Source: Cyanophora paradoxa (lineage: Eukaryota; Glaucocystophyceae; Cyanophorales; Cyanophoraceae). Taken from it: a stretch of DNA of 64,000 nucleotides. Position numbers and translations under genes: made by a program. Each line of letters opens with the position of its first letter. Position 1 is the stretch's first letter. The DNA lies in assembly GCA_004431415.1 (NCBI GenBank), contig QPMI01000230.1:62001-126000 (forward strand), in the 5' to 3' direction. Under the pieces are notes generated by a model that saw only the letters and a program-made list of their open reading frames with translations, did no database searches and had not been told where the DNA came from. Positions 30,321 to 40,997 of the stretch are shown one piece after another.

Positions 30321-30909
30321 GAAAGCGCTGCTGGGCGCAGCCGCTGCGGCGCCGGCGGGTCGACGTCCGACGCACTCCACCAGGCCTTGCTGTAGGTCTC
30401 GTACCCGGCCCTGCCGCAGTGCCCATGCCTGAACGCACGTGCACGTGCACGGGCGCGGCGGGCCGGCACGATTTGATTCGACCGAGAATACAGCGGCGTG
30501 TCGCCGAGTCGGTGTGCGTCGACCGGCGCCGGGCGCTCGCGCGCCGGCGGGCCGGGGCCCGGGGGCCGGCCGCGACTAGCGCGCGCATGCGCCTGCATAT
30601 GCGAGCCCTCGCCGAGAGCTCTCAAAAGTGAATTAGCAATAAATGACGTTCAATGAAGCGAAAAATAAAGTGAATAATAGCGACTGGTGTCGCAAAGCGG
30701 CGAAGGGAGGCCTAGGGCGCCGGCGGTGGCTATGGTAATAGGAATTCGAAGGCCTAGCTATAGGGGAGGCCGGCGAACGCCGAGGCCCGAGAAGGTTGGT
30801 GGGGAGGGTGCCGGCCAGATCCACAGCAGGTCGGGTGTACTCGGCGATCAGCAGCAGTCGTAGTACCTGCGGAAGAGAAGCCTCGTTGAGCCCTCGGCGG
30901 CACAGAGAT
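30321..30909. other. spacer between PX gene start and DHHC gene end
   Basis: No firm gene is seen. GCACGTGCACGTGCACG (palindromic) stands near 30436. An AT-richer patch at 30625-30690 with AATAAA-like words fits the 3' flank of the DHHC gene only if read on the plus strand, so I assign no signal. Extra 3' exons of the DHHC gene could extend into 30640-30909. Confidence 0.4.
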
Positions 30910-32552
30910 CTAGAGCGGGCGGCGCGGGAACCAACGAACTCGTTCGAGAACCAGTTCCACTCCTTGCTCTTGGCCTCCAGCGCCTCGGGGGAAGGCATCT
31001 GCCTCCGAGTTCACGGCTCGCTCGGAAGACGTGAAGAGAGAGCGGAGGAGGGAACTCGCCTGCCACTCGACGGGAGGGCCGCGCCCCAGCGAGAAGCAGA
31101 AGTACCTTCAAAAGAGGAAAGTCACGAGGGCGGAGCCAGGGGCGTGCGGGAGGGGTAGGCGCACCGCAGGTTCGGCCAGCAGCCCCGCGAGAAGGGGTAC
31201 ACGTTCTCCGGGACTGCCTTCAGGTAATCGATCTTCGCCCGCTTGAGCATCTGGGTACAGGGCCTCTCAGCTCGCGAATCCCCCGCAGCGATTCGAGGCA
31301 CGGGCCTCCCACGTGGTCTGGTTCGAGCACGCCAGGAAGCCGTGGTAAACAGCCAGCGAGAAGGGGAGCATGCCTGGCGGGGAAACGGGATTCGAACGGG
31401 GTGCGGCAAGCGCGCCGTGGCAGATCTTGAGGGTACGGCGCACCGAACATAAGGATAAGAATAATACAGATGAGGAGGAATCCGTTGTCGTCAAGCCATT
31501 GCTTGAAGCCAGGGCGGTCCTCGAGGCCGCTCCCCGCCTGGATCCGAGCCGCCTGGAATTCAGGAGGCGCAAGGGAAGGGGGGGGAGGGGGAGGGGGAGG
31601 GGGGGGAGGAGGAGGAGGGGTAGAAGCCGGGGTACGGGCGCACAAGTAGGAGGCCCCAGCCACAGACTAGAGTCTCTGTGATGAGGTACCAAAGAAAACG
31701 ACCTGGGATGTAAATCAGAGGGGTACGGGACGCATAGAGGGGGGTACGTGCAGTGATTCTTCTCCCCGACGCATGTCCCGATCCAGAAGCAGTGATGGTC
31801 TGCCGTCACAACCGAAAGCAGGATTCAGTCTCGCCCAAGTTTGACCAGCCGGCGCAGTCTCGTGCACCGAAGCGGCGGACGCAGCGGTTGCATTCCTTAC
31901 AGTGCTTGCTCCGCAGCGGCTGCGGGGGGGTGTCGGAGGCTGCGGCTGTTATCATGAACGGCTGTGCAACTCTGGCACCTGTACAATCCCGCACGGCGTG
32001 CAGAAGCGGTGGTACGGTGGCAGGGTCGCCAGCGGCGGCGCAGCGCGGGACGCGCCGACGTCAGCGGCGTAGCGCAGAAGGCCAGCCTCCTGATCCGCGT
32101 CCGGGTCATCTGCGGCGATATCGGAATGTCGCGTACGGGAGACTGGCCGTCGCGGCGAGCGCACCGGCCCGCACGCGGTCGGCGACCTCCACGTATCCCG
32201 GATCGCTGCCGACAAGGCTGAAGTACCGCCAGCAGTTGACCGCAACCACAACGGCGAATGCTGCGCGGCACAGCGAAGCTCGCTCGGTGCTACGGGCGCA
32301 GTCCGCTGAACGCACCGGCGACGTAGCCCCAGGAGCCGTCCGAGAAAGCCCTCCACAGCGCGTTGTCCGACCAGAGCACTCCACCGGCGAGTCCCACGTG
32401 AATCACGCACCAGGCGCCGACGACGGACCGTGCTGCACGACGAGAATTTGATCGGCGGGGGCACGCGGAAGGATGCTCAAAACCGCACTTGGCGTGCAAT
32501 CCGGCACGGTCCGTGAGAGCCGCCCCACGAGCCGCTCCGCCCACTCAAACAT
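30910..32552 (-). CDS. DHHC-type protein S-acyltransferase
   Basis: This encodes a palmitoyltransferase of endomembranes that transfers long-chain acyl groups to cysteine. Helix 1 is VVGAWCVIHVGLAGGVLW and helix 2 is AFAVVVAVNCWRYFSL, followed by the DPG motif in SLVGSDPGYVEV. The cysteine-rich domain reads PLRSKHCKECNRCVRRF, joined over a GTGCAC intron to DHHCFWIGTCVGEKNH, which restores the catalytic DHHC. Helices 3 and 4 include WLDDNGFLLICIILILMFG and LLPFSLAVYHGFLACSN, directly followed by the TTxE motif (QTTWE). The conserved tail AKIDYLKAVPENVYPFSRGC is present. I chose ATG 32552 (MFEWAERLVGRLSRTV), which leaves a short cytosolic N-terminus before helix 1. The stop near 30910 follows a last exon YFCFSLGRGPPVEWQASS and is less certain. 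It is divergent from the PTEN gene. Confidence 0.82.
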
Positions 32553-32835
32553 CGACCGACACTTGTACCGGGGGCAGAGTTCATCCCCCGGGGTAAACTC
32601 AGCCGGCCGTCAAGATGGACGGTGCGTCGCGGCGCCTCGTATGTGTGGCGAAGAGCTCGGCTTCGAGCGCTTAGCGGCCCGTCGCCGTCCCGCAGGCTTC
32701 TTGAGCAAGCTCCGCGCCGTCGTGAGCCAGGACCGAAAACGGCTCGTCGACAAAGAGAGCGGCGTCGACCTGTAAGCAATTTCCAACGCCGCCGCCGCCG
32801 CGACAGCGCCTCCGACCCTGGCGGCGGTCATTCTC
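32553..32835. promoter_or_regulatory. divergent spacer, DHHC / PTEN
   Basis: These 283 bp lie between two divergent starts and presumably hold both promoters. A minus-strand frame stays open here (from an ATG at 32837), but I could not splice it in frame to the DHHC gene. Confidence 0.35.
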
Positions 32836-35800
32836 ATGAATCCTATTGCGCCGCGCAGCGACCTCACGTACATCACTGACCGCATCATCGGTACGTCTGC
32901 AACGCTTGCGCCGCCTTCAGGCCGCCCGTAGCGCTCGAAGGAGCGCCGCTAACTCGTGCACGCAGCGATGGGCTTTCCTTCCGCCGGCGTGGAGGCGGCG
33001 TTCCGCAAGTGCGCATTCGGCGCTCATAGCATTCTCAGGCGCGCGGCATGCGGCGCAGCTGACCCCGGCCGGCCGCAGCGACATCGACGATGTCGCGGCG
33101 TTCCTCAACGGCCGGCACAAGGGCAAGTACATGATTTGGAACCTGAGCGACCGCCGCTACGACTGTGCGTCGCGTTCACCCCGCTCCTCGTCCCCGCCGC
33201 CGAGCTCACCCGCACGCCGCAGACACGAAGTTCGACAACCAGGTAGGGCAGGAACCGCTCAGCGGCGCGCTCCCCGCTTAGCTGTGCGGCCTCAGGTCCT
33301 CGAGTTCGGATTCCCGGACCACCACGGTGAGCCCGGCGGGCCGCTCCCGTGCCGCCTGCCCCTCTCCGCTCCTCACGCAGCGCCCCGCGCCGCGCCGCAG
33401 CGCCGCCGCTGGAGATGCTCTTCAAAATCTCGAAGTCTATGGACGGCTGGCTCAAGGCAGACCCGCAGAACGTCGCCGTCGTCCACTGCCTGGTACCCCG
33501 GCCCCGTCCCGGCCCGCTGCACCCGCCTACCCCGCCGACCCGCGGGCGGCAGGCGGGCAAGGGCCGGACGGGCCTGGCGGTGGCGGGGTACATGGCCTAC
33601 GCGGGGATCGCGGAGAGCGGCGCTGAGGCGCTCCACATGTTCGGCGTGAAGCGCTCCTGGGACGAGAAGGGCGTCACCGTGCCCTCCCAGAAGCGGTGCC
33701 CGCCCTGCCCCCCGCGCCGCTCGTGACCCCCCGCCAACCGCCGGGGGTACAGCTTCGTCGGCTACTTCACGGACGTGATCAAGGGCCGCCGCGTCCCGCA
33801 CTGCCGGCCCCTCGTCCTGCAGGCGCGCGCGCATGCCCCGGCCCCGGCTGCGGCCCGCTCTCGAACGAGCGCCCCCCGCAGCGCATCATCATGAACACCA
33901 TACCGAAGTTCGACCGCTCGGGCGGCTGCAAGCCGTACTTCCAGGTGCGCTTCGCACCGCTCCACAAGCTGCCCGCTGCTACCCCGCTTATCTTGCGCCC
34001 GTACCCCCCCAGATCTTCCGAAACTTTGGGAAGACGCCCATCTTCAACTCCGCCGAGCACGGGCCCCTGAAGTGGGCCCCCCGGGCCCCTCCCGGTCCCC
34101 TCCCGCCCGGTCTCACGCGGGGCCCGGGCCGCCGGGGGCGCGCAGGACGTACACGAACAAGGACCTCTCGGTCTCCTTCCAGGTGGAGTGCATCATCCAG
34201 GGCAACATCCTCGTCAAGGCGCCCCCGCCCCGCCATCGGAAGCCAGCGGCCCGCTCGTCCCTGACCGCGCCTCTACGCCAGTTCTTCCACCTGGGGGCCC
34301 TCACGACGCCGATCCTCTTCCGCTTCGCCTTCCACACCGGCTTCGCCGACCACGGTGCGCGCCTCCAGGCTGGGAAGGGGCGGGCGCGGGGCGTGCTGGG
34401 GCGGCGCCCGCCCGCGCCCGCCCGCCCGCCGCGCCTCTCCCTGCTCGGCGGCGGGAGCGGCTCACCGCCTCCCCCGCGTGGCCGGCAGGCGTGCTGCGGT
34501 TCACGAAGCTCCAGCTCGACGGGGCCACCGACGACAAGCGGTCCGCCCCGCCCCGCCCCGCCCCGCCCGTGGGTCTGCCCCGCCCCGCCGGCCTCACCGG
34601 CCTCGCCTCGCAGCTTCGAGGAGGACTTCTTCATCGACCTCATGTTCGGGCCCCTCCAGGTCCCCTCCCCCGCCCTCCGCTGCACCCGCTGCACCCGCCC
34701 GCCCCGAGCGCCCCGGGCGCAGGGCGAGCTCTCCAAGTCCGCCAAGCGCCAGCTCGCGCGCGAGGAGGCCCAGTGGCACGACATCCTGGTGCCCCCTGCC
34801 CCCTCCCCCCGCACACGACGCCCCGCCGGCCTCACCGCCCCCGCAGGCGGCGCTGCCCATCAACCAGGGCCGCACCGACTTTGAGTACCCCGTCGGCGGC
34901 TCCATGTACGCCGCCGAGGCCGGTCCCAGCGGGGTACAGGTGCGCCGTGTCCCGCGCCATCTCGCATCCGCGCGGGCCTAACGTGCCTCGGGGCCAGGCG
35001 AAGCCGGTCGGGGACGCGCCGGGGAGCCCGCCGCTGAAGCGGCCGCCGGAGGCGGTGTTCGAGCTCTCGGGGGGCGGCCAGGACGACTTCGACGGCCCCG
35101 AGGAGGCGGCGGGGGCGCCCGGCGCGCCCTCCGCGCCCGCGAGGCCAGCCGGCGAGGGCGGCGGCTGGGGCGACGTCCAGTTCGACCTCGGGACGCCCCC
35201 GGGGAGCCCCAAGGGCCGCCCCAGCGACGCCGCCGCCGACGCCGACGCTGAGGCCGAGGCCGAGGCCGAGGCGAAGGCGGCGGAGGCGGCCAAGGCGGCG
35301 GCAGAAGCGAAGGCGGCGACTGAGAAGAAGGCGGCTGAGGGGAAGGCGGCGGCAGAAAAGGCGGCGGCACAGAAGGCGGCAGCTGAGAAGGCTGCGGCCG
35401 AGAAGGCGGCAGCAGAGAAGGCGGCGGCCGAGAAGAAAGCAGCAGCCGAGAAGGCGGCGGCGGAGAAGAAGGAGGTGGAGGCAAAAGCGGCGGCCGACAA
35501 GAAGGCGGCGCAGGAGAAGGCGGCCGCGGACAAGAAGGCCGCGGCCGAGGAGAAGAAGGCGGCGGCCGAGGCCAAGAAGGCGGCAGAGGCCTCTGCGGCG
35601 GCTGAGAAGAAGGCGGCGGCCGAGAAGGCGGCGTCAGAGGCCAAGGCCAAGGCCGAGGCAGAGGCCAAGGCGGCGGCCGAGAAGGCGGCGGCCGAGAAAA
35701 AGGCGGCTGAGGAGAAGGCGGCGGCGGAAAAGAAGGCGGCGGAGGAGAAGGCGGCAGCAGAGGCGACGGCGGCGGCGGAGGCGTCGGCGGGGAAGCCGGC

Positions 35801-36037
35801 GGCGGGGGCGGGGGAGGAGAAGAAGGGCGGGGCGAGCCTGAAGGCGGCCATCGAGGACCCGGCCAACTTCGAGGTGCCGCGCCCCCGCCTTCGGCCGCCC
35901 GTGCCCCGGGCCGAGCTCCCGCGCAGGCGTGGCTGGACGAGGCGGCGGCCTCGGCGACGGCGCCCTCGGCCTCGCCCCCCGGCGCCTCGGCGTCGGCCGC
36001 CGCCTTCTCCCTCGACGACGACGACTTCCTCTCCTGA
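32836..36037 (+). CDS. PTEN: PTEN-like phosphoinositide phosphatase with Ala/Lys/Glu repeat tail
   Basis: The ATG at 32836 opens [18 protein letters not shown], joined to [14 protein letters not shown]; compare DLTYI...IIAMGFP of [24 protein letters not shown] and [16 protein letters not shown] follow. [13 protein letters not shown] carries the general-acid Asp. The active site is VVHCLAGKGRTG, rebuilt over a GTACCCC intron; the Cys and Arg are kept, but the PTEN lysine after Cys is Leu. VTVPSQKRY and [12 protein letters not shown] end the phosphatase part. A C2-like domain follows ([61 protein letters not shown]). From about 35215 to 35800 the protein is nearly pure [10 protein letters not shown] repeats, then [18 protein letters not shown] and an acidic end, DDDDFLS, stop 36035-36037. 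It should dephosphorylate inositol lipids at membranes; the Leu leaves substrate preference open. Confidence 0.87.
35250..35800 (+). repeat. Ala/Lys/Glu-rich coding repeat (GCGGC-GAGAAG units)
   Basis: Imperfect tandem units of about 12-18 bp encode variants of EKAAA and EKKAAA, with no frame-breaking change over more than 500 bp. This would give one long charged alpha helix, like TolA-type linkers. Confidence 0.85.
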
Positions 36038-36328
36038 CCGCGGGCTCGCCTCTGGGCCCCTCAAGCTTCCACCACCCGGCCCGGATCTATAGCTAGCTAG
36101 ACCTTTGCAGCGCCCTCCGATCCCCCCCGCCCCCCCTCCTCTCGATCCACGTACATGCACCGAACGAATTCGAAGAAAGCATCGCCCGACTGGTTTGATT
36201 CCCAACCGAGGCTCATGTGCGCTGGTCGCTCTCGCGCGCACGGGAAGAAAAAGAAATGTACAGGGTGGTGGTTGGTACCTCTGCTGCTAGGGCGATTGCC
36301 CCGGCGCGTTGCCGTGCCGGGCCGCTCG

Positions 36329-37656
36329 CTAGCTGTCGGAAGAGGAGCTGGCGAGGGCGGCGGCGAGCGAGCGGGCCGCCTTCTCCTTCTCCGCCGCCGC
36401 GCGCTGCTTCGCCGTCAACTTCGGCTCCGCTCTCGCCTGCGGCTCCGCCACAGCCGCCGCCACCGCCGACTCCGAGGGCCCCGCCGCCGGCGCCGGCGCC
36501 GCGGCCTTCGCCGGGCCGCGATGGCGACGCCGGCGGCGGCGGCGTTGGCGGCGGCGGCCGCCGCCGCGAGGGCGGCGAAGGGAGAGGGGCGGGCGGGGCG
36601 GGCTCGGCCGCCGGCGCCGGGTCGACCACGGGCGCCGCGGGCTTTCCCAGGGCAGGACGGCCGGCTTCGACGCCGCGGCGGCCTGCGCGTTGGCGGCCGC
36701 TGCCAGGCCGGCGAGAGCGGCGAAGGGGCTGGGCGCCGGGGCCGCTGGGGGCGCCGCCGCTGCGGGGGCCCCAGACGATGCTGCTTGCGCGGCCGCCGCC
36801 GCCTGCAGTGCGGCGAGCTGCGGCGCACGGGCGTTAGTGGGACGCACGGGGCAACCGCAACGCGGCGGCGACGCGGCGCGCCTGCTGCGTCAAGGCGCGG
36901 AGCTGGTTCTCGAGCGATGCCGGAGGGGGCCGAGCGAGCTCCCGCGGAGCGCGCGGCTTCGCCTGCGTCCCGGGCACGACCCGGCGCCGAGGGGGCGGGA
37001 AGTCCACGGGAAGCTGGCGCCGGACAACATGACCGCTCGGATTCCCGGAGCGCGGCGTCTGCGGGACCTCCGCAGCGTCCAGGGCTGCGCGGTTTCGCGT
37101 CAGACCGCGGCGGGCGGCCCGGAAAACGCGGCCGGCGGACGGACCGTCCATAAAGCCAGTGCCCTCCTTCTGGGCGGGGATCCGCACGATGCCGAATCGG
37201 ATGCCGAGGCGCCGCACGTATCTGCAGAGGCCCGTCAACCGCTGAGTGCGAAGGCGGCCGCCGCAGAATTCCGCAGAAGTCGGACGAGGCGGAACGGCAT
37301 CCGGGAGCCGCAGCCTATACGGGGCGACCCGCAGCTTGCCAACGAACCTCCGAAGCTTCCGCTGCGTCCGCGGATCCCGGAGGCCAAGCCGCTCGACGAT
37401 GAAGGTTGGGCCCTGCGGACGACGTTCGGAAACCCTTCACACGGCGCATACGGAGCCCTTGGACACTTGCCTCAGTGAGAAGCCATGTTACAAGGTCTTT
37501 GAAACAGCCGGCGAGTTCTTTTGACACGGACCAGAGCCGAACTCCGATGGCGATGACCTCCTTCTCCTTGGCACTGAACTGCTCGGTCTCACCATCGCTG
37601 TCGTGCCCAGAGCTCGTCGAGCTGGGCGCCCGGCGAGCCGTACGAGCCGTGGCCAT
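36329..37656 (-). CDS. hypothetical protein, alanine-rich C-terminus
   Basis: The ATG at 37656 gives MATARTARRAPSSTSSGHDS and the acidic DGETEQFSAKEKEVIAIGV, then LWSVSKELAGCFKDLVTWLL and LRMRRVKGF. The next exons contain RKLRRFVGKLRVAPYRLRLP, LTGLCRYVRRLGIRFGIVRI and PPPASLENQLRALTQQARRV. The end is alanine-rich (LAALQAAAAAQAASSG, SPFAALAGLAAAANAQAAAA) and closes with EPKLTAKQRAAAEKEKAARS and a serine run, stop 36329-36331. I recognise no family. The basic middle part and the RYVRRLGIRFG motif could bind nucleic acid, but that is only a composition argument. The start lies 69 bp from the start of the divergent peroxidase gene. Exon edges are not proven. Confidence 0.5.
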
Positions 37657-37725
37657 CTTCTCAGCAAACGAAGTGGACCGACGTACCGGGGCAGGAGCGG
37701 GTTGGGGGTACAAACGATCGATCAA
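37657..37725. promoter_or_regulatory. 69-bp divergent spacer (unknown gene / secreted peroxidase)
   Basis: Only 69 bp separate two start codons on opposite strands, so promoters and both 5' leaders must overlap here or extend into coding sequence. CGATCGATC lies next to the plus-strand ATG. Confidence 0.45.
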
Positions 37726-40700
37726 ATGCGCCGCCTCGCGTTCCTGGCGCTCTTCATCCTGGCGCTCCGGGCCTCCGCGCAGCTCTCGGGGAGCTGCGAG
37801 GGGCAGTCGGATTGCAATAGCTGCGTCCAGCTCCCGGTGACCGCTTGTCCTTCCGCCGCTGATGCGCCGCTCCCACCGCTGATGCTTCCCGCGCAGGATT
37901 GCGGTTGGTGCCTCGCGGATGGTGCCCCGGGTGTCTGCGCGCAGAGCGCCAGCTGCGCGGGAACGTGGGCGCTCTCCGCGACGGATTGCTCGGGTTCGTC
38001 AGGCGGCGGCGCGCTCTTCTAGCTTGTCATCGCGTTTGGCAAAGAGCTTTTCCGCTTTCCGCGCTCGCTTATACGCGCGCTTGATCGGCGCCGGCTGATG
38101 CTGAGCGGTTGGTCGGCTTGATTGACGTTTCCGAGCGCAGCGGCATCTTCCGTGCAGCCGGCACCTGTGATTGCCGACTGTAGTGTATCGTCTGACTGCA
38201 CCTCCTGCCTGGCGACGCCGGGGTGTACCTGGTGTCCGGATCCCGCAAGCCCGGCCTGCGTCCAGGTTTGAACCGTGAATTCGATGCCTCCTGAGCTCGC
38301 GCGCCGCGCCTCACTCGTGCCACGTCGTAGAGCGGCCTCTGCTCCGTCGCGTTCGTTTCCGACCCCTCGCAGTGCGCGGCGCCGGAGCTGCCTCAGCCGG
38401 CGCCGGCCACCTCGGGTGCGGCGCACGCGCGTGCCGGCCCGCGCCCCGCTCTTTTGACCCGCCACAGATGCGCTCCTGCCGCCGCCGCCGGACGCGCCCA
38501 TCCCCGTGATCTCCGCGGCGCCGCTCCCCGCCATCTCGTTTCCGCCTCTGCCGCCGCCGCCGGCCTCGGAGTCGCCGCAGGCGTCGCCGGGCGCGGGCGC
38601 GACTGCGGGCCCCGCGGGGACGGCGGCGGCGTCGCCCGGAGCGACGGCGTCCCCCGCGGCGTCCTCGCCGGCTGCCACCGCGTCGCCCGGGGCACGCCGG
38701 GCCCCGCCACCGCCACCGCCGCCCCCGCCGCCGCCCGCGCCGCCGCCCTCGCCTTCGCAGAGGCGGACATCCGCGCCGTGCGCTCACCTTCGCGCTCCGT
38801 CGTGCCCCGCGCCGCCGGCCCCACTGCTTCCCGCAGGACGTGCTCGCGCTGCTCCAGAGCCAGGACGTCATCGCCGGCCTCGTCCGCTGCGAGGTCGGCC
38901 GCGGGCTCCAAACTCTCCTTGAGGACCTTCCTCTGACTGTCTCGCCCGCGCCAGTACCACGACGCTTTCTGCAGCGGGGTGCGCCGCGCCTTCGCCGCTC
39001 GCACGTGGCGGCGGCCGCGGGGTGACGGGGCGCGCCCGGTGGAAGGCGGACGGGAGCCTGCACTTCCCCGAGGAGCTCGCGCGCCCCGAGAACAAGCGGC
39101 TCAATTCCGTTCTCACCCTCCTGAACGCGCGCCCCGCCCCGTCGACGCCCCGCCCCGCCCCCGACCGCGACCGCCGCCGGCGCAGGACACGATCCTGAAC
39201 CAGGCGAAGTACGCGGGGGTAACATGGGCCGACGCAATCGCCGTCGGCAGTGCCGCTGCCATCGAGGTCCGCCCCCGCCCCCGCCCCGCCCCTCGCCCTG
39301 CGCCGCGCTCCCCTCCCGTCTGACCTTATCTGGACAGGCGGCCGGCGGGCCGCGCATCCCCGTGGGGCTCGGCCGCCTCGACGCCACGCGCCCGGGCGCC
39401 AACGGCCAGGCGCGCGCGCCCCCCTGCCCCTTCGTTCGCCCCCGCCGTTCGAGCGCGCGCCCCGCGCAGCTCCCCCGGCTCGACATGACCATCGCGGTGG
39501 CGTGTACTCCCCTCTCTCGAACCGGGTCCGCCCTCCTCCCGCGCCCTCTGAGAGCGCGCCCAGATGAAGCCCTACTTCGCGCACCTCGGGCTCAGCGTCA
39601 AGGACATGGCACCCGCCCCTCCGCCACCCCGCCTGGAGCCGATCTGAAGCCCCGGGCGCGCGCGCGCGCAGGTGGCGCTCTCCGGGGTGCACGTGCTGCG
39701 GCGCGTCTTCGGGCCCGTGCCCCGCTTCTCCGCCGACTACTTCACCCAGCTCCTCGGCGTCCGCCCCCCTCAGCAGTGCCCTGCGCTGCAGTTAGAGACC
39801 GTACTTAGAGGCTCGAAGCCCCTAGACGCGACCGCGCTCTCGCCCTCCGCTGACGCTGACCCCGCGGGCAGGCGGGGGACAACCGGACGCTGGCCGACGC
39901 GCGGCCCGCCCGTTCCCTTCTCCCCGGCCGTCTCCCCCACGTCCTCACGCCGCCCCGCGCAGCTTCTTCAGCACGGACCTCGAGCTCCTCAAGGCCCGGC
40001 CCCCTCCTCCGCTTTCCGCCTCCGCCCTCTGACGGGCCGCGCGGAACGCAGGCCGACGACTCGCGCGCGGTCGTCTCGGGCTACTCCGCGAACCTCGTGC
40101 GCCGCCTGCTGCCGGCCCGCCCCCCGCCGCCCACCCCCCGCGCGCAGGCCTCGTTCACGGACGACTTCGTCAAGGCGTACCTGCGCTCCTGCCTCGTCAC
40201 CCCCTCCACCGCCGTCCGGTGCCCTGTTTCCCTCCCCGCGGCCCTATCCTCCCGCCCGACGCACCCTTCAGGTACGGGGCGTTCGCGTACGACCCGGGGA
40301 GCGGCGTGGGCGGCTGGGGCTGGTCCTACCAGCGCATGGAGAAGATGGCCCGCCTGCCCCCGCCCGCCGCAGCCCGCGCCCGCCAGGGCTCACGGGGCGG
40401 CGGGGGCGCGCAGGTCGAGATCGCGATCGGGTGCGCCGACCGCAACAACCGAAAGTGGTGCCCGCTCCTCGTGCGCCCCGCCCCACCCCCCGCCCGCTCC
40501 TTCTCGAACGCCCCGCCCCCGCGTGCAGTACGTGTGGAACTCGGGGGCCGGCCCCCGCGGCCCCTGCTTCGCCTTCGCGGCGGACGCGCCGAGCGCGGGG
40601 GCGCGCTTCCGCGCGGCCTGGGGCCCCACCGCCGCCGCCGCCACCGCCGCCGCCGTCCAGGTCCCCTCCGCCCTCGCTCCTGCTTCGAGGCTCGGGGGCC

Positions 40701-40804
40701 GGGGCTCGCCTCACCGCGCGCAGGCCTGCGGGGCGGCGGGGGCGGCCCCCGCCGGCACCTCCGGATCCGCCGCCTGCGCCCCGCGCTTCGCCCAGTGCAT
40801 GTAA
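37726..40804 (+). CDS. secreted haem peroxidase with two N-terminal PSI-like cysteine modules
   Basis: The ATG at 37726 begins a signal peptide, MRRLAFLALFILALRASAQL. Two short cysteine modules follow, each with C-x-S-C-x3-P-x-C-x-W-C: CNSCVQLP joined to DCGWCLADGAPGVC (an intron of about 60 nt removed), and CTSCLATPGCTWCPDPASPAC, closed by LCSVAFVSDPSQC. These resemble PSI domains. A proline-rich linker comes next (ISFPPLPPPPASESPQASPG). The peroxidase domain shows FPQDVLALLQSQDVI, distal QYHDAFCSG, WKADGSLHFPEELARPENKR, AKYAGVTWADAIAVGSAAAI, GGPRIPVGLGRLDATRPGA, the proximal region MVALSGVHVLRRVFG, and FFSTDLELLK and ASFTDDFVKAYLRSC. It should use H2O2 outside the cell or in the secretory path. 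The stop is 40802-40804. Distal and proximal His are present. The PSI fusion is unusual as far as I know. Confidence 0.8.
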
Positions 40805-40997
40805 CTGTGCTCGCTGTTGGCGCCATCCGCGACCGCGCTGCATGTCGCTCGCCGCATGTGTAATTAAGCAGCAACGGGAGTCTCGTGCCGATCCGGATCC
40901 GGACGAGTGCATGCACAGCTGCAGGGCCCGCCCCGGCCCCCGGCCCCTAGCCCCCGCCCTGGCGCTGCGGCAGGGATCGACGGCGGGCGCGGGTTGG

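Noticed and set aside
32835..32838. CATG where PTEN's ATG and a minus-strand ATG overlap
   Set aside because: I first read this as overlapping divergent start codons. The minus-strand frame ([10 protein letters not shown]) could not be joined in frame to the DHHC exons, and ATG 32552 gives a normal N-terminus.
34832..36241. Minus-strand open frame of about 470 codons (Ala/Ser/Phe-rich)
   Set aside because: It is the mirror of the AEK-repeat tail of PTEN; the repeated AAFSAAAF pattern is just the reverse complement of GCGGC/GAGAAG units.
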